In this document: piece after piece, positions 1-8,760 of the stretch | How the letters are laid out: each line of letters opens with the position of its first letter | How positions within the stretch are numbered: position 1 is the first letter of the stretch | NCBI GenBank assembly: GCA_022790575.1 | Contig: JAAVXM010000046.1 | Coordinates: 1 to 54,909, forward strand | Origin: Clostridia bacterium | GTDB taxonomy: Bacteria > Bacillota > Clostridia > TANB77 > CAG-508 | Length of the DNA stretch: 54,909 nucleotides | Direction of reading: 5' to 3' | The notes under the pieces: generated by a model | Databases searched by the model: none | What the model was told of the DNA's origin: nothing | Seen by the model: the letters and a program-made list of their open reading frames with translations, nothing else | Position numbers and translations under genes: made by a program

Positions 1-24
1 CAATGAGAGTTCCACCTTTCTCAT
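1..24 (-). CDS. Start of a gene on the minus strand, probably a transposase (partial)
   Basis: Read on the - strand, an ATG at 24-22 opens a frame beginning MRKVELSL that runs off the left edge. A strong AAGGAGG ribosome binding site lies five bases upstream of it (about 30-36). The short N-terminus resembles that of transposases of the ISNCY type seen in Clostridia, and the two tandem repeats just upstream (93-136) fit an IS end, but eight residues cannot settle the family. The start codon call is firm, the product is an inference. Confidence 0.4.
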
Positions 25-92
25 ATTGTCCTCCTTAAATTTAAATGATTCTTTAATTATATCATTTAAGAGAACAAATATTTTTTAGTTGG

Positions 93-136
93 GACATTTT
101 CTCATTTCTTTACTTAAGACATTATCACATTTCTTT
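93..136. repeat. Tandem direct repeat at a probable IS end
   Basis: Two 19-base copies, 93-111 and 118-136, differ at two positions and share the pattern GACATTwTCwCATTTCTTT with a 25-base period. They lie upstream of the minus-strand start at 24. Repeated transposase binding sites of this sort are typical of the ends of several IS families (IS21, ISNCY). The outer boundary of the element is probably between about 136 and 160, before the glyQS promoter. Confidence 0.5.
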
Positions 137-166
137 CATAAATAAAAAATAGATATTATAAAAATA

Positions 167-195
167 TTGACAAAATAAAAAATGAGTAATATAAT
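167..195 (+). promoter_or_regulatory. SigA-type promoter of glyQS
   Basis: TTGACA at 167-172 and TATAAT at 190-195 with a 17-base spacer: a perfect consensus for the vegetative sigma factor. Transcription would begin near 202 and pass through the T-box leader into glyQS. The promoter lies outside the putative IS end, so glyQS keeps its own control. Confidence 0.85.
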
Positions 196-240
196 ATCAA
201 TAAATTAATAATTACGAAGAAAAAGAAAAATTATAATAAA

Positions 241-414
241 AATTATTTATAGAGAGCTAATCATAGGTGGAAGATTAGTAATAATAGTTATAAGGGGAGC
301 TTTGGAGTAATATAGAATTAAGGTGCTTAAGGTCTAAAAGGTCTTAAGAATTAGGGTGGAAACGCGGAGTATAACTTTCGTCCCTAGCAATGCGCTAGGA
401 ATGAAAGTTTTTTT
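241..414 (+). promoter_or_regulatory. T-box riboswitch leader, glycine type
   Basis: The leader shows the AGAGAG entry motif (about 251-256), a stem III hairpin made of two CTTAAG arms (323-346 region), and the T-box core AGGGTGGAAACGCGG at 353-367 that pairs with CGTCCCT at 379-385 as antiterminator. The competing terminator is at 373-414. The bulge bases TGGA (357-360) pair with an acceptor end UCCA, that is, discriminator U, as in tRNA-Gly; this agrees with the downstream glycyl-tRNA synthetase. A GGA at 304-306 could be the specifier codon, but I cannot place the specifier loop with certainty. Confidence 0.9.
373..414 (+). terminator. Rho-independent terminator of the T-box
   Basis: AACTTTCGTCCCTAGC pairs with GCTAGGAATGAAAGTT around a five-base loop, followed by seven T. 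The 5' arm contains the CGTCCCT segment that pairs with the T-box when uncharged tRNA-Gly is bound, so the two structures are mutually exclusive. Confidence 0.88.
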
Positions 415-489
415 GTTATACAGAAAAGACTGATTTATTCCATAGGGCAAAAGCTATGTTAAATGTAAAACAAAAAGGAGGAAAAAGTA

Positions 490-1872
490 ATGTTAAAATC
501 AATGGACACAATAGTAAATTTGTGTAAAGCAAGAGGATATATATATCCAGGTTCAGAAATATATGGGGGGTTAGCAAACACTTGGGACTATGGACCTTTA
601 GGTGTAGAATTAAAAAACAATGTAAAAAAACTATGGAGAAAAAAATTCATACAAGAAAATAACTACAATGTAGGGTTAGATGCAGCAATATTAATGAATC
701 CACAAACATGGGTAGCTTCAGGGCATGTTGGGGGATTTTCAGACCCATTAATAGATTGTAAAGAATGTAAAACAAGACATAGAGCAGATAAACTAATAGA
801 AGAATGGGCACATGACAATGGAAAAGATATGATAGCAGATGGGATGTCAGATGAGCAAATGGTAAACTTTATGAAAGAAAATAATATATGTTGTCCAAAC
901 TGTGGTAAAAATAATTTTACATCAATACGTAAATTCAACTTGATGTTCAAGACATTTCAAGGGGTTACAGAAGATGCAAAAGCAGAAATATATCTAAGAC
1001 CAGAAACAGCACAAGGAATATTTGTAAACTTTAAAAATGTAATGAGAACAACAAGAAAAAAATTACCGATGGGAATAGCACAAATAGGAAAAGCATTTAG
1101 AAATGAAATAACACCAGGAAACTTTACATTTAGAACAAGAGAATTTGAGCAAATGGAATTAGAATTTTTCTGCAAACCAGGAACTGATTTAGAATGGCAT
1201 GAATATTGGAAAAACTATTGTAAAGCTTGGCTATTAGGATTAGGAATAAAAGAAGAAAATATACGTTTAAGAGACCACAGCAAAGAAGAACTATCACATT
1301 ATAGTAATGCAACAACAGACATAGAATTTGCATTCCCATTTGGTTGGGGAGAATTGTGGGGAATTGCAGATAGGACAGATTTTGACTTAAAATGTCATAT
1401 GGAAGTATCAAAAGAAGACTTTACATATACAGAGCCAGAAACAAATGAGAAATATGTACCATATTGTATAGAACCATCACTAGGGGCAGATAGAGTAACA
1501 CTAGCATTTTTATGTAATGCTTATGAAGAAGAAGAAATAGCAGAAGGAGATACAAGAACAGTATTACATTTACATCCTGCTTTAGCACCATATAAAGTTG
1601 CAGTATTGCCATTATCAAAGAAGTTATCAGAAAAAGCAGAACAAATATATGCACAATTATCAAAAAAATTCATGTGTGAATATGATGAAACAGGTTCAAT
1701 AGGAAAACGTTATAGAAGAGAAGACGAAATAGGGACACCTTTCTGTGTGACAGTAGATTTTGATACTTTAGAAGATGAGACAGTAACAATAAGAGATAGA
1801 GACACAATGGAACAAGTTAGAGTAAAAATAGACGAATTAGAAAACTGGATAGGAGAAAAGATAGAATTTTAA
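490..1872 (+). CDS. glyQS: Glycyl-tRNA synthetase (single-chain, alpha2 type)
   Basis: Charges tRNA-Gly with glycine in the cytoplasm. The 460-residue length and the opening ([20 protein letters not shown]) fit the single-chain class II GlyRS rather than the separate alpha and beta subunits found in many other bacteria. Class II motif 2 is visible as [10 protein letters not shown] with [11 protein letters not shown], motif 3 as [16 protein letters not shown] near residues 326-341, followed by the anticodon-binding domain ([15 protein letters not shown]). The ATG at 490 has an AGGAGG site at 477-482. The gene is alone behind its T-box and is expected to be induced when charged tRNA-Gly is scarce. 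No oddities seen. Confidence 0.97.
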   Translation: MLKSMDTIVNLCKARGYIYPGSEIYGGLANTWDYGPLGVELKNNVKKLWRKKFIQENNYNVGLDAAILMNPQTWVASGHVGGFSDPLIDCKECKTRHRADKLIEEWAHDNGKDMIADGMSDEQMVNFMKENNICCPNCGKNNFTSIRKFNLMFKTFQGVTEDAKAEIYLRPETAQGIFVNFKNVMRTTRKKLPMGIAQIGKAFRNEITPGNFTFRTREFEQMELEFFCKPGTDLEWHEYWKNYCKAWLLGLGIKEENIRLRDHSKEELSHYSNATTDIEFAFPFGWGELWGIADRTDFDLKCHMEVSKEDFTYTEPETNEKYVPYCIEPSLGADRVTLAFLCNAYEEEEIAEGDTRTVLHLHPALAPYKVAVLPLSKKLSEKAEQIYAQLSKKFMCEYDETGSIGKRYRREDEIGTPFCVTVDFDTLEDETVTIRDRDTMEQVRVKIDELENWIGEKIEF

Positions 1873-1931
1873 ATACACAAATGGGATTTGCATAGATATT
1901 ATACTTTAGAATACCCAGAAAGGAAAAATGT

Positions 1932-2639
1932 ATGGAGAACAAAAAAACAATAATTGGAATAATATTAGTAGTAATTTTAATAATTATATTAATCACAATA
2001 TCTTATACAAGCAGTAAATTCAATAAAGAGCAACTAAATTTACTAACAAATGAAACTAATGAACTATTGCAGAAAAATATATTAGATGAAGATATAGAGA
2101 CTAATATAAAAACAGAAAAGAGTTATGCAACAGTAGAGAAAACTATGAAAGAATATCTAATCAATTTAAAGAATATATATTCTAATATTAATCAACTATA
2201 TACTCAAATAAATCCAAATGATATATTTTCTACACAAAATATAGAAGATAAAAACTTTGATGATATAGATAATATTATAGAAGACTATAAAAATAAAGCA
2301 AAAGAGTGCTTATCAGACTATCAAGAACTGGTGAAAGAAGAAAATATTAAAAAAAGTATTAATGAAAAAAATATAGCAAAAAGGCAAGAATATTTTGTGG
2401 ATTTATATAATACAGCCATGTTAAGTGATGTAATGAAAGAAAAATATGAATCAATTGGAAAAAGAATCGAGAAAAAAAGAGATAATATATATGACAAACT
2501 TAATAGTTTAGAGAAGGTTAAAAAATATCTTGAAGAGAACGAAAAATATTGGACAATAAAAGATAATAAAATACAATTTAATAATATAAATAAAATGACA
2601 GAATATTATAGTTTATTAAATAGCGAAGAAACAGACTAA
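1932..2639 (+). CDS. Uncharacterised membrane-anchored protein
   Basis: A 235-residue protein I do not recognise. One hydrophobic segment (about residues 7-26) follows a short basic start, so it is probably a signal anchor with the rest outside the membrane. The remainder is rich in Lys, Glu, Asn and Ile and looks helical, with likely coiled-coil stretches (about 60-100 and 140-200), and has no cysteine cluster or catalytic motif that I can see. The ATG at 1932 has an AGAAAGG site about six bases before it. It sits between glyQS and glmM, 41 bases before the glmM start, so it may be co-transcribed with glmM and belong to the envelope, but this is only context. Confidence 0.7.
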   Translation: MENKKTIIGIILVVILIIILITISYTSSKFNKEQLNLLTNETNELLQKNILDEDIETNIKTEKSYATVEKTMKEYLINLKNIYSNINQLYTQINPNDIFSTQNIEDKNFDDIDNIIEDYKNKAKECLSDYQELVKEENIKKSINEKNIAKRQEYFVDLYNTAMLSDVMKEKYESIGKRIEKKRDNIYDKLNSLEKVKKYLEENEKYWTIKDNKIQFNNINKMTEYYSLLNSEETD

Positions 2640-2680
2640 GGTTAAACCTAAAGTTGTTATCTAAGAGAAAGAAGGGGAAA

Positions 2681-4045
2681 ATGAGGAAATACTTTGGTAC
2701 AGATGGAATTCGTAGAATTGCAAATACAGAATTATCTCCAGAATTAGTATATAAAGTTGCAAAAGCAGGTGCATATGTATTATCAAAACATACAAATAAG
2801 GCACCAACAATACTAATTGGAAGAGACACACGTATATCAGGAACTCTAATAGAAAGTGCAATGGTGGCTGGATTTCTAAGTTATGGAGCAAATGTTAAAT
2901 TGCTTGGAGTAATGCCAACTCCAGCAGTTGCATATTTAACAAGAAAGTTACAAGCAGATGCAAGTGTAGTGATATCAGCATCTCATAATACATATGAATT
3001 TAATGGGATAAAATATTTTAGCAATAAAGGAATGAAAATATCAGATGATATAGAAAAAGAAATTGAATATGTTATGGATTCTGGAAAGCTAAATGAGTTA
3101 ACTGCAGTAAAAGATAAAATTGGTATATCAGAGGTAAAAACAGAATTACTAGATGAATATGTATACTTTTTTAGGAAAAATTTTGATGACAATATAGAAA
3201 AACATAATAAGAAAGATTTTAAAGTAGTTATAGACACAGCAAATGGTGCTACATATGAAGTTGCAGAAAAAATATTTTCAACACTTGGAATAAATCATAC
3301 AATAATCAATAATAAACCAGATGGAATTAATATCAATTATAATTGTGGTTCAACACACTTAGAAGAACTAAAAGAATATGTTATAAAAAACAAAATGAGC
3401 TTAGGGATAGCATATGATGGTGATGGGGATAGATGTTTAGCAGTTGATGAAAATGGAGAAGAATTGGATGGAGATAAAATAATTGCCATTATATCAAACT
3501 ATTTAAAAGCAAAAGGACAGTTGAAAAATGACACAATAGTAACAACAGTAATGAGCAACTTAGGATTAAATAAATATGTAGAAGAAAACAAAATGAATTT
3601 AATACAAACAAAAGTTGGGGATAGATATGTTTTAGAAGAAATGCTAAAAAGTGGATACAATCTGGGTGGAGAGCAGTCTGGTCATGTTATTTTACTTGAT
3701 TATAATCCAACAGGAGATGGAATACTAACATCAATTATGTTAATACAAGCAGTATTAGAGAGTAATAAGCCAATATCAGAACTAGGTAATTTAGTGATAA
3801 AATACCCTCAAGTATTAGTTAATGCCAAAGTTTCTTCAGACAAAAAATACGATTATGAAGAAAATGCAGAAATAAAAGAAGCAATAAAAAAATTAGAAAG
3901 TGAATTTGATGGAAATGGAAGAGTTCTAATAAGACCATCTGGAACAGAGCCACTTGTTAGAGTAATGATTGAGGGAAATGACAAAAAGATAATAGAAGAA
4001 AAGGCAAAAAATATTGCAAATTTAATCGAAAAAAATTGTCAATAA
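2681..4045 (+). CDS. glmM: Phosphoglucosamine mutase
   Basis: Interconverts glucosamine-6-phosphate and glucosamine-1-phosphate on the way to UDP-GlcNAc for peptidoglycan. The phosphohexomutase signatures are in order: FGTDGIRR at the N-terminus, the phosphoserine loop SASHN near residues 99-103 (catalytic Ser about 101), the metal loop DGDGDR, the sugar-specificity loop GGEQSGH and the phosphate-binding RPSGTEPLVRVM near the C-terminus. The frame is open from a TTG at 2654, but ATG 2681 with GAAGGGG upstream gives the family's usual MRKYFGTDG start and 454 residues, so I use it. GlmM is activated by autophosphorylation in the known enzymes. Confidence 0.96.
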   Translation: MRKYFGTDGIRRIANTELSPELVYKVAKAGAYVLSKHTNKAPTILIGRDTRISGTLIESAMVAGFLSYGANVKLLGVMPTPAVAYLTRKLQADASVVISASHNTYEFNGIKYFSNKGMKISDDIEKEIEYVMDSGKLNELTAVKDKIGISEVKTELLDEYVYFFRKNFDDNIEKHNKKDFKVVIDTANGATYEVAEKIFSTLGINHTIINNKPDGININYNCGSTHLEELKEYVIKNKMSLGIAYDGDGDRCLAVDENGEELDGDKIIAIISNYLKAKGQLKNDTIVTTVMSNLGLNKYVEENKMNLIQTKVGDRYVLEEMLKSGYNLGGEQSGHVILLDYNPTGDGILTSIMLIQAVLESNKPISELGNLVIKYPQVLVNAKVSSDKKYDYEENAEIKEAIKKLESEFDGNGRVLIRPSGTEPLVRVMIEGNDKKIIEEKAKNIANLIEKNCQ

Positions 4046-4048
4046 CAC

Positions 4049-4077
4049 TTGATAAAAAAGTAGAATAGTGTTAAGAT
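4049..4077 (+). promoter_or_regulatory. Possible promoter of the gene at 4126
   Basis: TTGATA (4049-4054) and TAAGAT (4072-4077) are separated by 17 bases right after glmM. Both boxes are one or two bases off consensus. It would start transcription near 4084, leaving about 40 bases to the ATG at 4126. Confidence 0.4.
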
Positions 4078-4125
4078 TATAGTATACATGAAGAGAAATG
4101 TGTAATAAACAAAGGAGGAACAAGA

Positions 4126-4464
4126 ATGATTATAATTGATATAACTAATACTCTTACTTTATTATTGCTGTTAGCACTAGTAGTATTAACAATCTTTATA
4201 AGTCATGAATTAAAGAAAAGTTTTATAGTTGCAATTCCTTTATTTGCATTTTTAGCATTGCTAGTTATGCATGTAATACAACTAATGACATTATCTGTAC
4301 AATATGATTATAATGCTGCGACTTTAACATGGTGTATAGTGTTAGATTTTGCATTTATATTTATGACATTTATATCATATTTATGGGTAGATGACCTTGA
4401 AGCTAAAAAGAACAATAAAAAAAGCATTGATAATAGTCTAGAATGGTTTTGGAAAGAAATATAG
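4126..4464 (+). CDS. Small integral membrane protein, unknown function
   Basis: A 112-residue protein with three predicted membrane helices (about residues 8-26, 33-56 and 68-88) and a charged cytoplasmic-looking tail (DDLEAKKNNKK). An AAAGGAGG site lies directly before the ATG. I recognise no family. It is flanked by a possible promoter at 4049-4077 and a strong terminator at 4496-4524, so it looks like a single-gene transcription unit between glmM and ftsY. Confidence 0.65.
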   Translation: MIIIDITNTLTLLLLLALVVLTIFISHELKKSFIVAIPLFAFLALLVMHVIQLMTLSVQYDYNAATLTWCIVLDFAFIFMTFISYLWVDDLEAKKNNKKSIDNSLEWFWKEI

Positions 4465-4495
4465 ATTGTATAAATATAAAATAAAGAAAGAATAC

Positions 4496-4524
4496 AAAAA
4501 TAGCAAGTATACTTGCTATTTTTT
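4496..4524 (+). terminator. Terminator hairpin TAGCAAG/CTTGCTA, copy 1
   Basis: AAAAATAGCAAGTA and TACTTGCTATTTTT form an 18-base perfect palindrome core (4501-4518) extended by A and T runs. The same core occurs at 26742-26765 and 32871-32903. Its 3' arm contains the -35 box of the next promoter. Confidence 0.85.
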
Positions 4525-4541
4525 GTATTTTAAGGTAAAAT
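4513..4541 (+). promoter_or_regulatory. Promoter of ftsY overlapping the terminator
   Basis: TTGCTA (4513-4518), a 17-base spacer and TAAAAT (4536-4541). The -35 box is the 3' arm of the upstream terminator hairpin. The predicted start near 4548 leaves about 28 bases before ftsY. Confidence 0.65.
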
Positions 4542-4575
4542 ATATAAATAGTTAGATAAAGAAAGAAGGGTTAAA

Positions 4576-5481
4576 ATGGGATTTTTTGATAAACTAAAAC
4601 AAGGCTTAACAAAAACAAAAGACTCAATAAATGAAAAAATAAATGATGTATTTAGTAATTTTAGAAAAGTAGATGAAGAATTCTTAGAAGAACTAGAAGA
4701 AGCATTAATAATGTCAGATATAGGAATAGAAACATCAACAAAAATAATAGAAAATTTAAGAGAAAGAATAAAAAAAGAGAAAATAGAAGATGAAGAACAA
4801 GTAAAACAGGCATTAAGAGAAGAAATAGAAAAAATACTAGAAATATCAGATAATACATTAAAATTAGAAACAAAGCCATCAGTAATATTAGTAATAGGTG
4901 TAAATGGAGTTGGTAAAACAACATCAATAGGTAAAATGGCAGCAAGATTAGCAAGAGATGGGAAAAAGGTTGTAGTTGCAGCAGCAGATACATTTAGAGC
5001 AGCAGCAGTAGAACAATTAGAGATATGGTCAAAAAGAGCAGGGGCAGAAATAGTAAAAAGAGAAGAAGGAATAGACCCAGCATCAGTAGTATATGATGCA
5101 ATAGCAAAAACAAGAGAAATAGGAGCAGACATATTAATTTGTGACACAGCAGGAAGATTACATAATAAAAAATATTTAATGGATGAATTAAATAAAATAC
5201 AAAAAGTAATAAATAAAGAAATGCCAGAAGCTTCTAAAGAAGTATTATTAGTAATAGATGCAGGAACTGGTCAAAACGCAATATCACAAGTAAAAGCATT
5301 TAAAGAACAAGCAGATATAACAGGAATAATATTAACAAAGTTAGATGGAACAGCAAAAGGAGGAGCTGTTATAGGAATTGTAGAAGAAAATAAAATTCCT
5401 ATAAAATTCATAGGGGTTGGAGAGCAAATAGACGATATGGAAATATTTGACTCTAAAGATTTTGCAAAAGCTATTATATAA
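4576..5481 (+). CDS. ftsY: Signal recognition particle receptor FtsY
   Basis: SRP receptor GTPase that delivers ribosome-nascent chain complexes to the Sec translocon at the membrane. After an N-domain helix bundle (residues about 1-95) comes the G domain: P-loop GVNGVGKTTS at about 108-117, DTFRAAAVEQL, DTAGR, and TKLDGTAKGG near residues 255-264, followed by the closing GVGEQIDDMEIF. At 301 residues it is the short form that lacks the long acidic A domain of enterobacterial FtsY; an amphipathic N-terminus (MGFFDKLKQGL) probably does the membrane binding. The ATG at 4576 has GAAGGG upstream. It is preceded by its own terminator-promoter module. Confidence 0.97.
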   Translation: MGFFDKLKQGLTKTKDSINEKINDVFSNFRKVDEEFLEELEEALIMSDIGIETSTKIIENLRERIKKEKIEDEEQVKQALREEIEKILEISDNTLKLETKPSVILVIGVNGVGKTTSIGKMAARLARDGKKVVVAAADTFRAAAVEQLEIWSKRAGAEIVKREEGIDPASVVYDAIAKTREIGADILICDTAGRLHNKKYLMDELNKIQKVINKEMPEASKEVLLVIDAGTGQNAISQVKAFKEQADITGIILTKLDGTAKGGAVIGIVEENKIPIKFIGVGEQIDDMEIFDSKDFAKAII

Positions 5482-5529
5482 ACGTAATTAATAGAAAGTT
5501 AGAGATAGTCAAATATAAAAGGAGTAGTA

Positions 5530-8322
5530 ATGGAAAAAAAGCAATTAAAAATAAGCAACAAATTAAAAACAATATTTGTAATAGTATTTATTGTAATATA
5601 TGCATTCATTACATATATTTCTCTTAGAGGTCAATACTTAGAGTATTTAGAATTAGGAGAGCAATATGTACAAGCATTTTTTACAAATATCAAATACAAA
5701 TATACAATTATGGGAATAAGTTTTGTGCTTATTAGTATAGTTATATATTTAACTAATAGAGGTATAAAAAAAGGTTTGAAACCATTTTTTGAACAAGAAG
5801 GCAAAGAAATGCCAAAACTTCCAAATAAATCTATAACATTAGCAATAGCAGCAATAGTAAGTGTTATACTATCAAATAATTTGTTAGAAAAAGTATTATT
5901 ATTTTCAAGTAATGTATCATTTGAAAAAGCAGATATTATATTTAATATGGACATATCATATTATATGTTTATAAAGCCTTTAATTGTAGCTTTAGCAGAC
6001 TTTTTAGTGAAATTCATAATAGGAATAAGCATATATATGACAGGTTATTATATATTAGTATTTAATATATGTTTTGAAGCAGTAGATAGAACATTATTGC
6101 GTAATAGTAAACTAATAAAAAATCTTTTAAGGAATGTATTTTTATTAGCAGTAGGTATTGCCATTTTAACAATACTAGGAATTCAGGACATAGTGTTAGG
6201 GAATTTCTTAACATTAAGTAATGGAATAGAATTAACTGGAGCAGGATTTATAGAATCAACAATAAGACTTTGGGGGTATTTAATTTTATCACTAATAATA
6301 GTAATAGTTGTTGGGCTTTCTATAAGATATTTTAAGAAAAACCAAAATAAAAAAATAATGTTCACATTATCAATAATACCAATATACTTAATAGTTCTAT
6401 TTATTGCAATGGTTGGTTTTGATTTGTTATTTATAAAGCCAAATGAATTTGATAAGGAAAAACAATATATAGGTAATAATATTGAAGCAACCAAAAATGC
6501 TTATAATATAAAAGCAGGAGAAGAAAATGTCCAGTATACTGGTACAATCAAAGAAAAAGAAGTACAAGAAAATTTAAATGTAATAAATAATATACCATTA
6601 GTAAGCAAAGATTTAGTAATAAAAAGTTTTGAAGACACACAAACTGAATCAGGTCATTATAATCTTAGAAATGTACAATTAGCAAAATATAATATTAATG
6701 GAAAAGAGCAACTAGTATATTTATCTCCTAGAGAAATAGAAAATCAGACAATTTCATATAATAACAAAACATATGAATATACCCATGGAATTGGACAAGT
6801 TGTTGCATCTGCAACACAAATATCAGAAAATGGCAATATACAATATATTCAAAAAGACATAGAGGGAAAAGATAATATATATAAAATTTCAGAGCCAAGG
6901 ATATATTATGGATTAGAAACAAAAAGTACAATTGTAACAAATACTAAAAATAAAACAGAATATGATTATACAGATGAATATGGGAATGAGCATATATATA
7001 ACTATAGTGGTAAATCAGGAATACAAGTGGGATTTTTTGATAGGTTAATATTAGCTATAAAAAATCAAGATATAAAACTAGCATTCTCAAGGACTGTTTC
7101 AAATGAGAGTAAAATACTAACAAATAGGAACATCATTCAAAGGGCTAAAACAGCACTACCATTTTTGATGTATGACGAAAATCCTTATACTGTAGTAAGT
7201 GAAGGACATATATATTGGGTTTTAGATGGATATACTATTTCAAATCAATATCCATATTCAACATATACAGAGATAGAATATAATCAACAAAAACAGAAAA
7301 TAAATTATATTAGAAATTCAGTAAAAGTAATTATAAATGCTTATGATGGAGAAATGACATTTTATATTACAGATAGGACAGACCCTATAATAATGGCATA
7401 TTTGAAGTTATATCCAACAATCTTCTCAGACTATACAGGAAAAGAAATACCAAAAGATATAGAAGAACAATTAAAATATCCAGAACTTTTATATAATATC
7501 CAATCTAAAATGTTAATGATATATCATAATGTAAAAGAAGATGTTTTGTATAGAAATAGTGATATTTGGTCATTTGCAGAATATGGAGCAACATCATCAA
7601 AAACAAAGATGGCTACATTAAAGCCATATTATACAATGATAAAAACTCCAGACAGTAAAGAAGTACAATTTGGGTTAGTACAGATGTATACACCAAATGG
7701 AAAATCTAATATTAATGCATATTTAGTTGGAACATGTGATGGTCTAGAAAACAAATTAAAGATTTACAAATATCCATCAGATAGTAATATTTTAGGACCA
7801 GCACAATTAGATAATCAAATAGAACAAGATGAAACTATTTCTACAGAATTATCAGCATTAAATACAACAGGAAGTAGAATTTCTAAAGATATGAAAGTTA
7901 TTCCGATAGATGACACAATTTTATATGTAGAAACAGTATATCAAACAATGACAAATGAGTTAAATACTCCTACTATAATAAAAAAAGTTATAGTAGCATC
8001 AGGTACAAAAGTTGCTATGGGTAATAACTTAACAGAGGCAATGACTAATCTACTGTCACAATCTGCTGTAAATATTAAAATAAATAATACTGAAGATGTT
8101 GATGGAATGATTAAAGCTATAATAGATGCAAATAATAACCTAAAAGATTCAAGTAATAGAAATGACTGGGAAATGATGGGAGCAGATATACAAAATCTAC
8201 AAACTCTAATTGATTCTTTGGAAAAAATAATGAAAGAACAGGATGAAAATTCCAAAGAGCCTACAAATGATGAAAATAACAAAAATAATGAAACTTATAA
8301 TAGTGAAAATGTAATAAATTAA
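5530..8322 (+). CDS. UPF0182 family large membrane protein
   Basis: A 930-residue membrane protein of the UPF0182 family (function unknown). The N-terminal third holds about seven membrane helices (first at about residues 14-32, last at about 280-300) with the family's conserved stretch NMDISYYMF near residue 140. The long extracytoplasmic part carries typical family phrases such as YPSDSNILGPAQLDNQIEQD, TTGSRI, VIPIDDTILYVET and VIVASGTKVAMG. The C-terminus ends in a low-complexity Asn/Glu-rich tail. The ATG at 5530 has an AAAAGGAG site. It follows ftsY by 48 bases and may be co-transcribed with it. Confidence 0.9.
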   Translation: MEKKQLKISNKLKTIFVIVFIVIYAFITYISLRGQYLEYLELGEQYVQAFFTNIKYKYTIMGISFVLISIVIYLTNRGIKKGLKPFFEQEGKEMPKLPNKSITLAIAAIVSVILSNNLLEKVLLFSSNVSFEKADIIFNMDISYYMFIKPLIVALADFLVKFIIGISIYMTGYYILVFNICFEAVDRTLLRNSKLIKNLLRNVFLLAVGIAILTILGIQDIVLGNFLTLSNGIELTGAGFIESTIRLWGYLILSLIIVIVVGLSIRYFKKNQNKKIMFTLSIIPIYLIVLFIAMVGFDLLFIKPNEFDKEKQYIGNNIEATKNAYNIKAGEENVQYTGTIKEKEVQENLNVINNIPLVSKDLVIKSFEDTQTESGHYNLRNVQLAKYNINGKEQLVYLSPREIENQTISYNNKTYEYTHGIGQVVASATQISENGNIQYIQKDIEGKDNIYKISEPRIYYGLETKSTIVTNTKNKTEYDYTDEYGNEHIYNYSGKSGIQVGFFDRLILAIKNQDIKLAFSRTVSNESKILTNRNIIQRAKTALPFLMYDENPYTVVSEGHIYWVLDGYTISNQYPYSTYTEIEYNQQKQKINYIRNSVKVIINAYDGEMTFYITDRTDPIIMAYLKLYPTIFSDYTGKEIPKDIEEQLKYPELLYNIQSKMLMIYHNVKEDVLYRNSDIWSFAEYGATSSKTKMATLKPYYTMIKTPDSKEVQFGLVQMYTPNGKSNINAYLVGTCDGLENKLKIYKYPSDSNILGPAQLDNQIEQDETISTELSALNTTGSRISKDMKVIPIDDTILYVETVYQTMTNELNTPTIIKKVIVASGTKVAMGNNLTEAMTNLLSQSAVNIKINNTEDVDGMIKAIIDANNNLKDSSNRNDWEMMGADIQNLQTLIDSLEKIMKEQDENSKEPTNDENNKNNETYNSENVIN

Positions 8323-8331
8323 TGAAAATTG

Positions 8332-8365
8332 ACCATTCTAATTATAGTATAGTTAGGATGGTTTT
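8332..8365 (+). terminator. Hairpin between the UPF0182 and DUF5665 genes
   Basis: ACCATTCTAA (8332-8341) pairs with TTAGGATGGT (8353-8362) with one G-U pair, followed by a short T stretch. The 3' arm contains GGATGG, the only ribosome-binding-like sequence for the next ATG at 8369, so the hairpin could terminate transcription or mask that site. Confidence 0.5.
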
Positions 8366-8368
8366 GTT

Positions 8369-8653
8369 ATGTTTAAAATGAGAAAATTATTGAATGAGAA
8401 TATAGAAAAATTATTAAATATTTTGGAAGAGAAAAATATTGAGGAGTTAATATATATACTTGGTAGTAAAAGGGAAATTGCCAAAAGGAATTTTTTTGCT
8501 GGCATTTTTAGGGGAATTGGTATTGGTATTGGAGTTACTATTATTACAGCTATAATTATATATCTTCTTCAACGATTGGTTCGACTTAATTTGCCTGTTA
8601 TTGGTAAGTATATTCTTGATATTGTTCAAATTGTTGAGGGTTTAAATAGATGA
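8369..8653 (+). CDS. DUF5665 domain protein
   Basis: A 94-residue protein matching the DUF5665 pattern: a helical N-terminal segment, then RNFFAGIFRGIGIGIGVTI leading into one membrane helix (about residues 53-72), then LLQRLVRLNLPVIGKYI, which is the conserved closing phrase. Function unknown; such proteins occur in spore-forming Clostridia and Bacilli. ATG 8369 is favoured, ATG 8378 (fourth residue) is an alternative. Base use is slightly richer in G and T than its neighbours. Confidence 0.8.
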   Translation: MFKMRKLLNENIEKLLNILEEKNIEELIYILGSKREIAKRNFFAGIFRGIGIGIGVTIITAIIIYLLQRLVRLNLPVIGKYILDIVQIVEGLNR

Positions 8654-8760
8654 GAATAGACTATTTATGATAAAAGTATAATAGGCTGTCTTTTTTGTAT
8701 ACCAAAAGAAAAATACTATACTAGTTAGTCACACTTATAGTACTTTTAATATTAGCAGGA

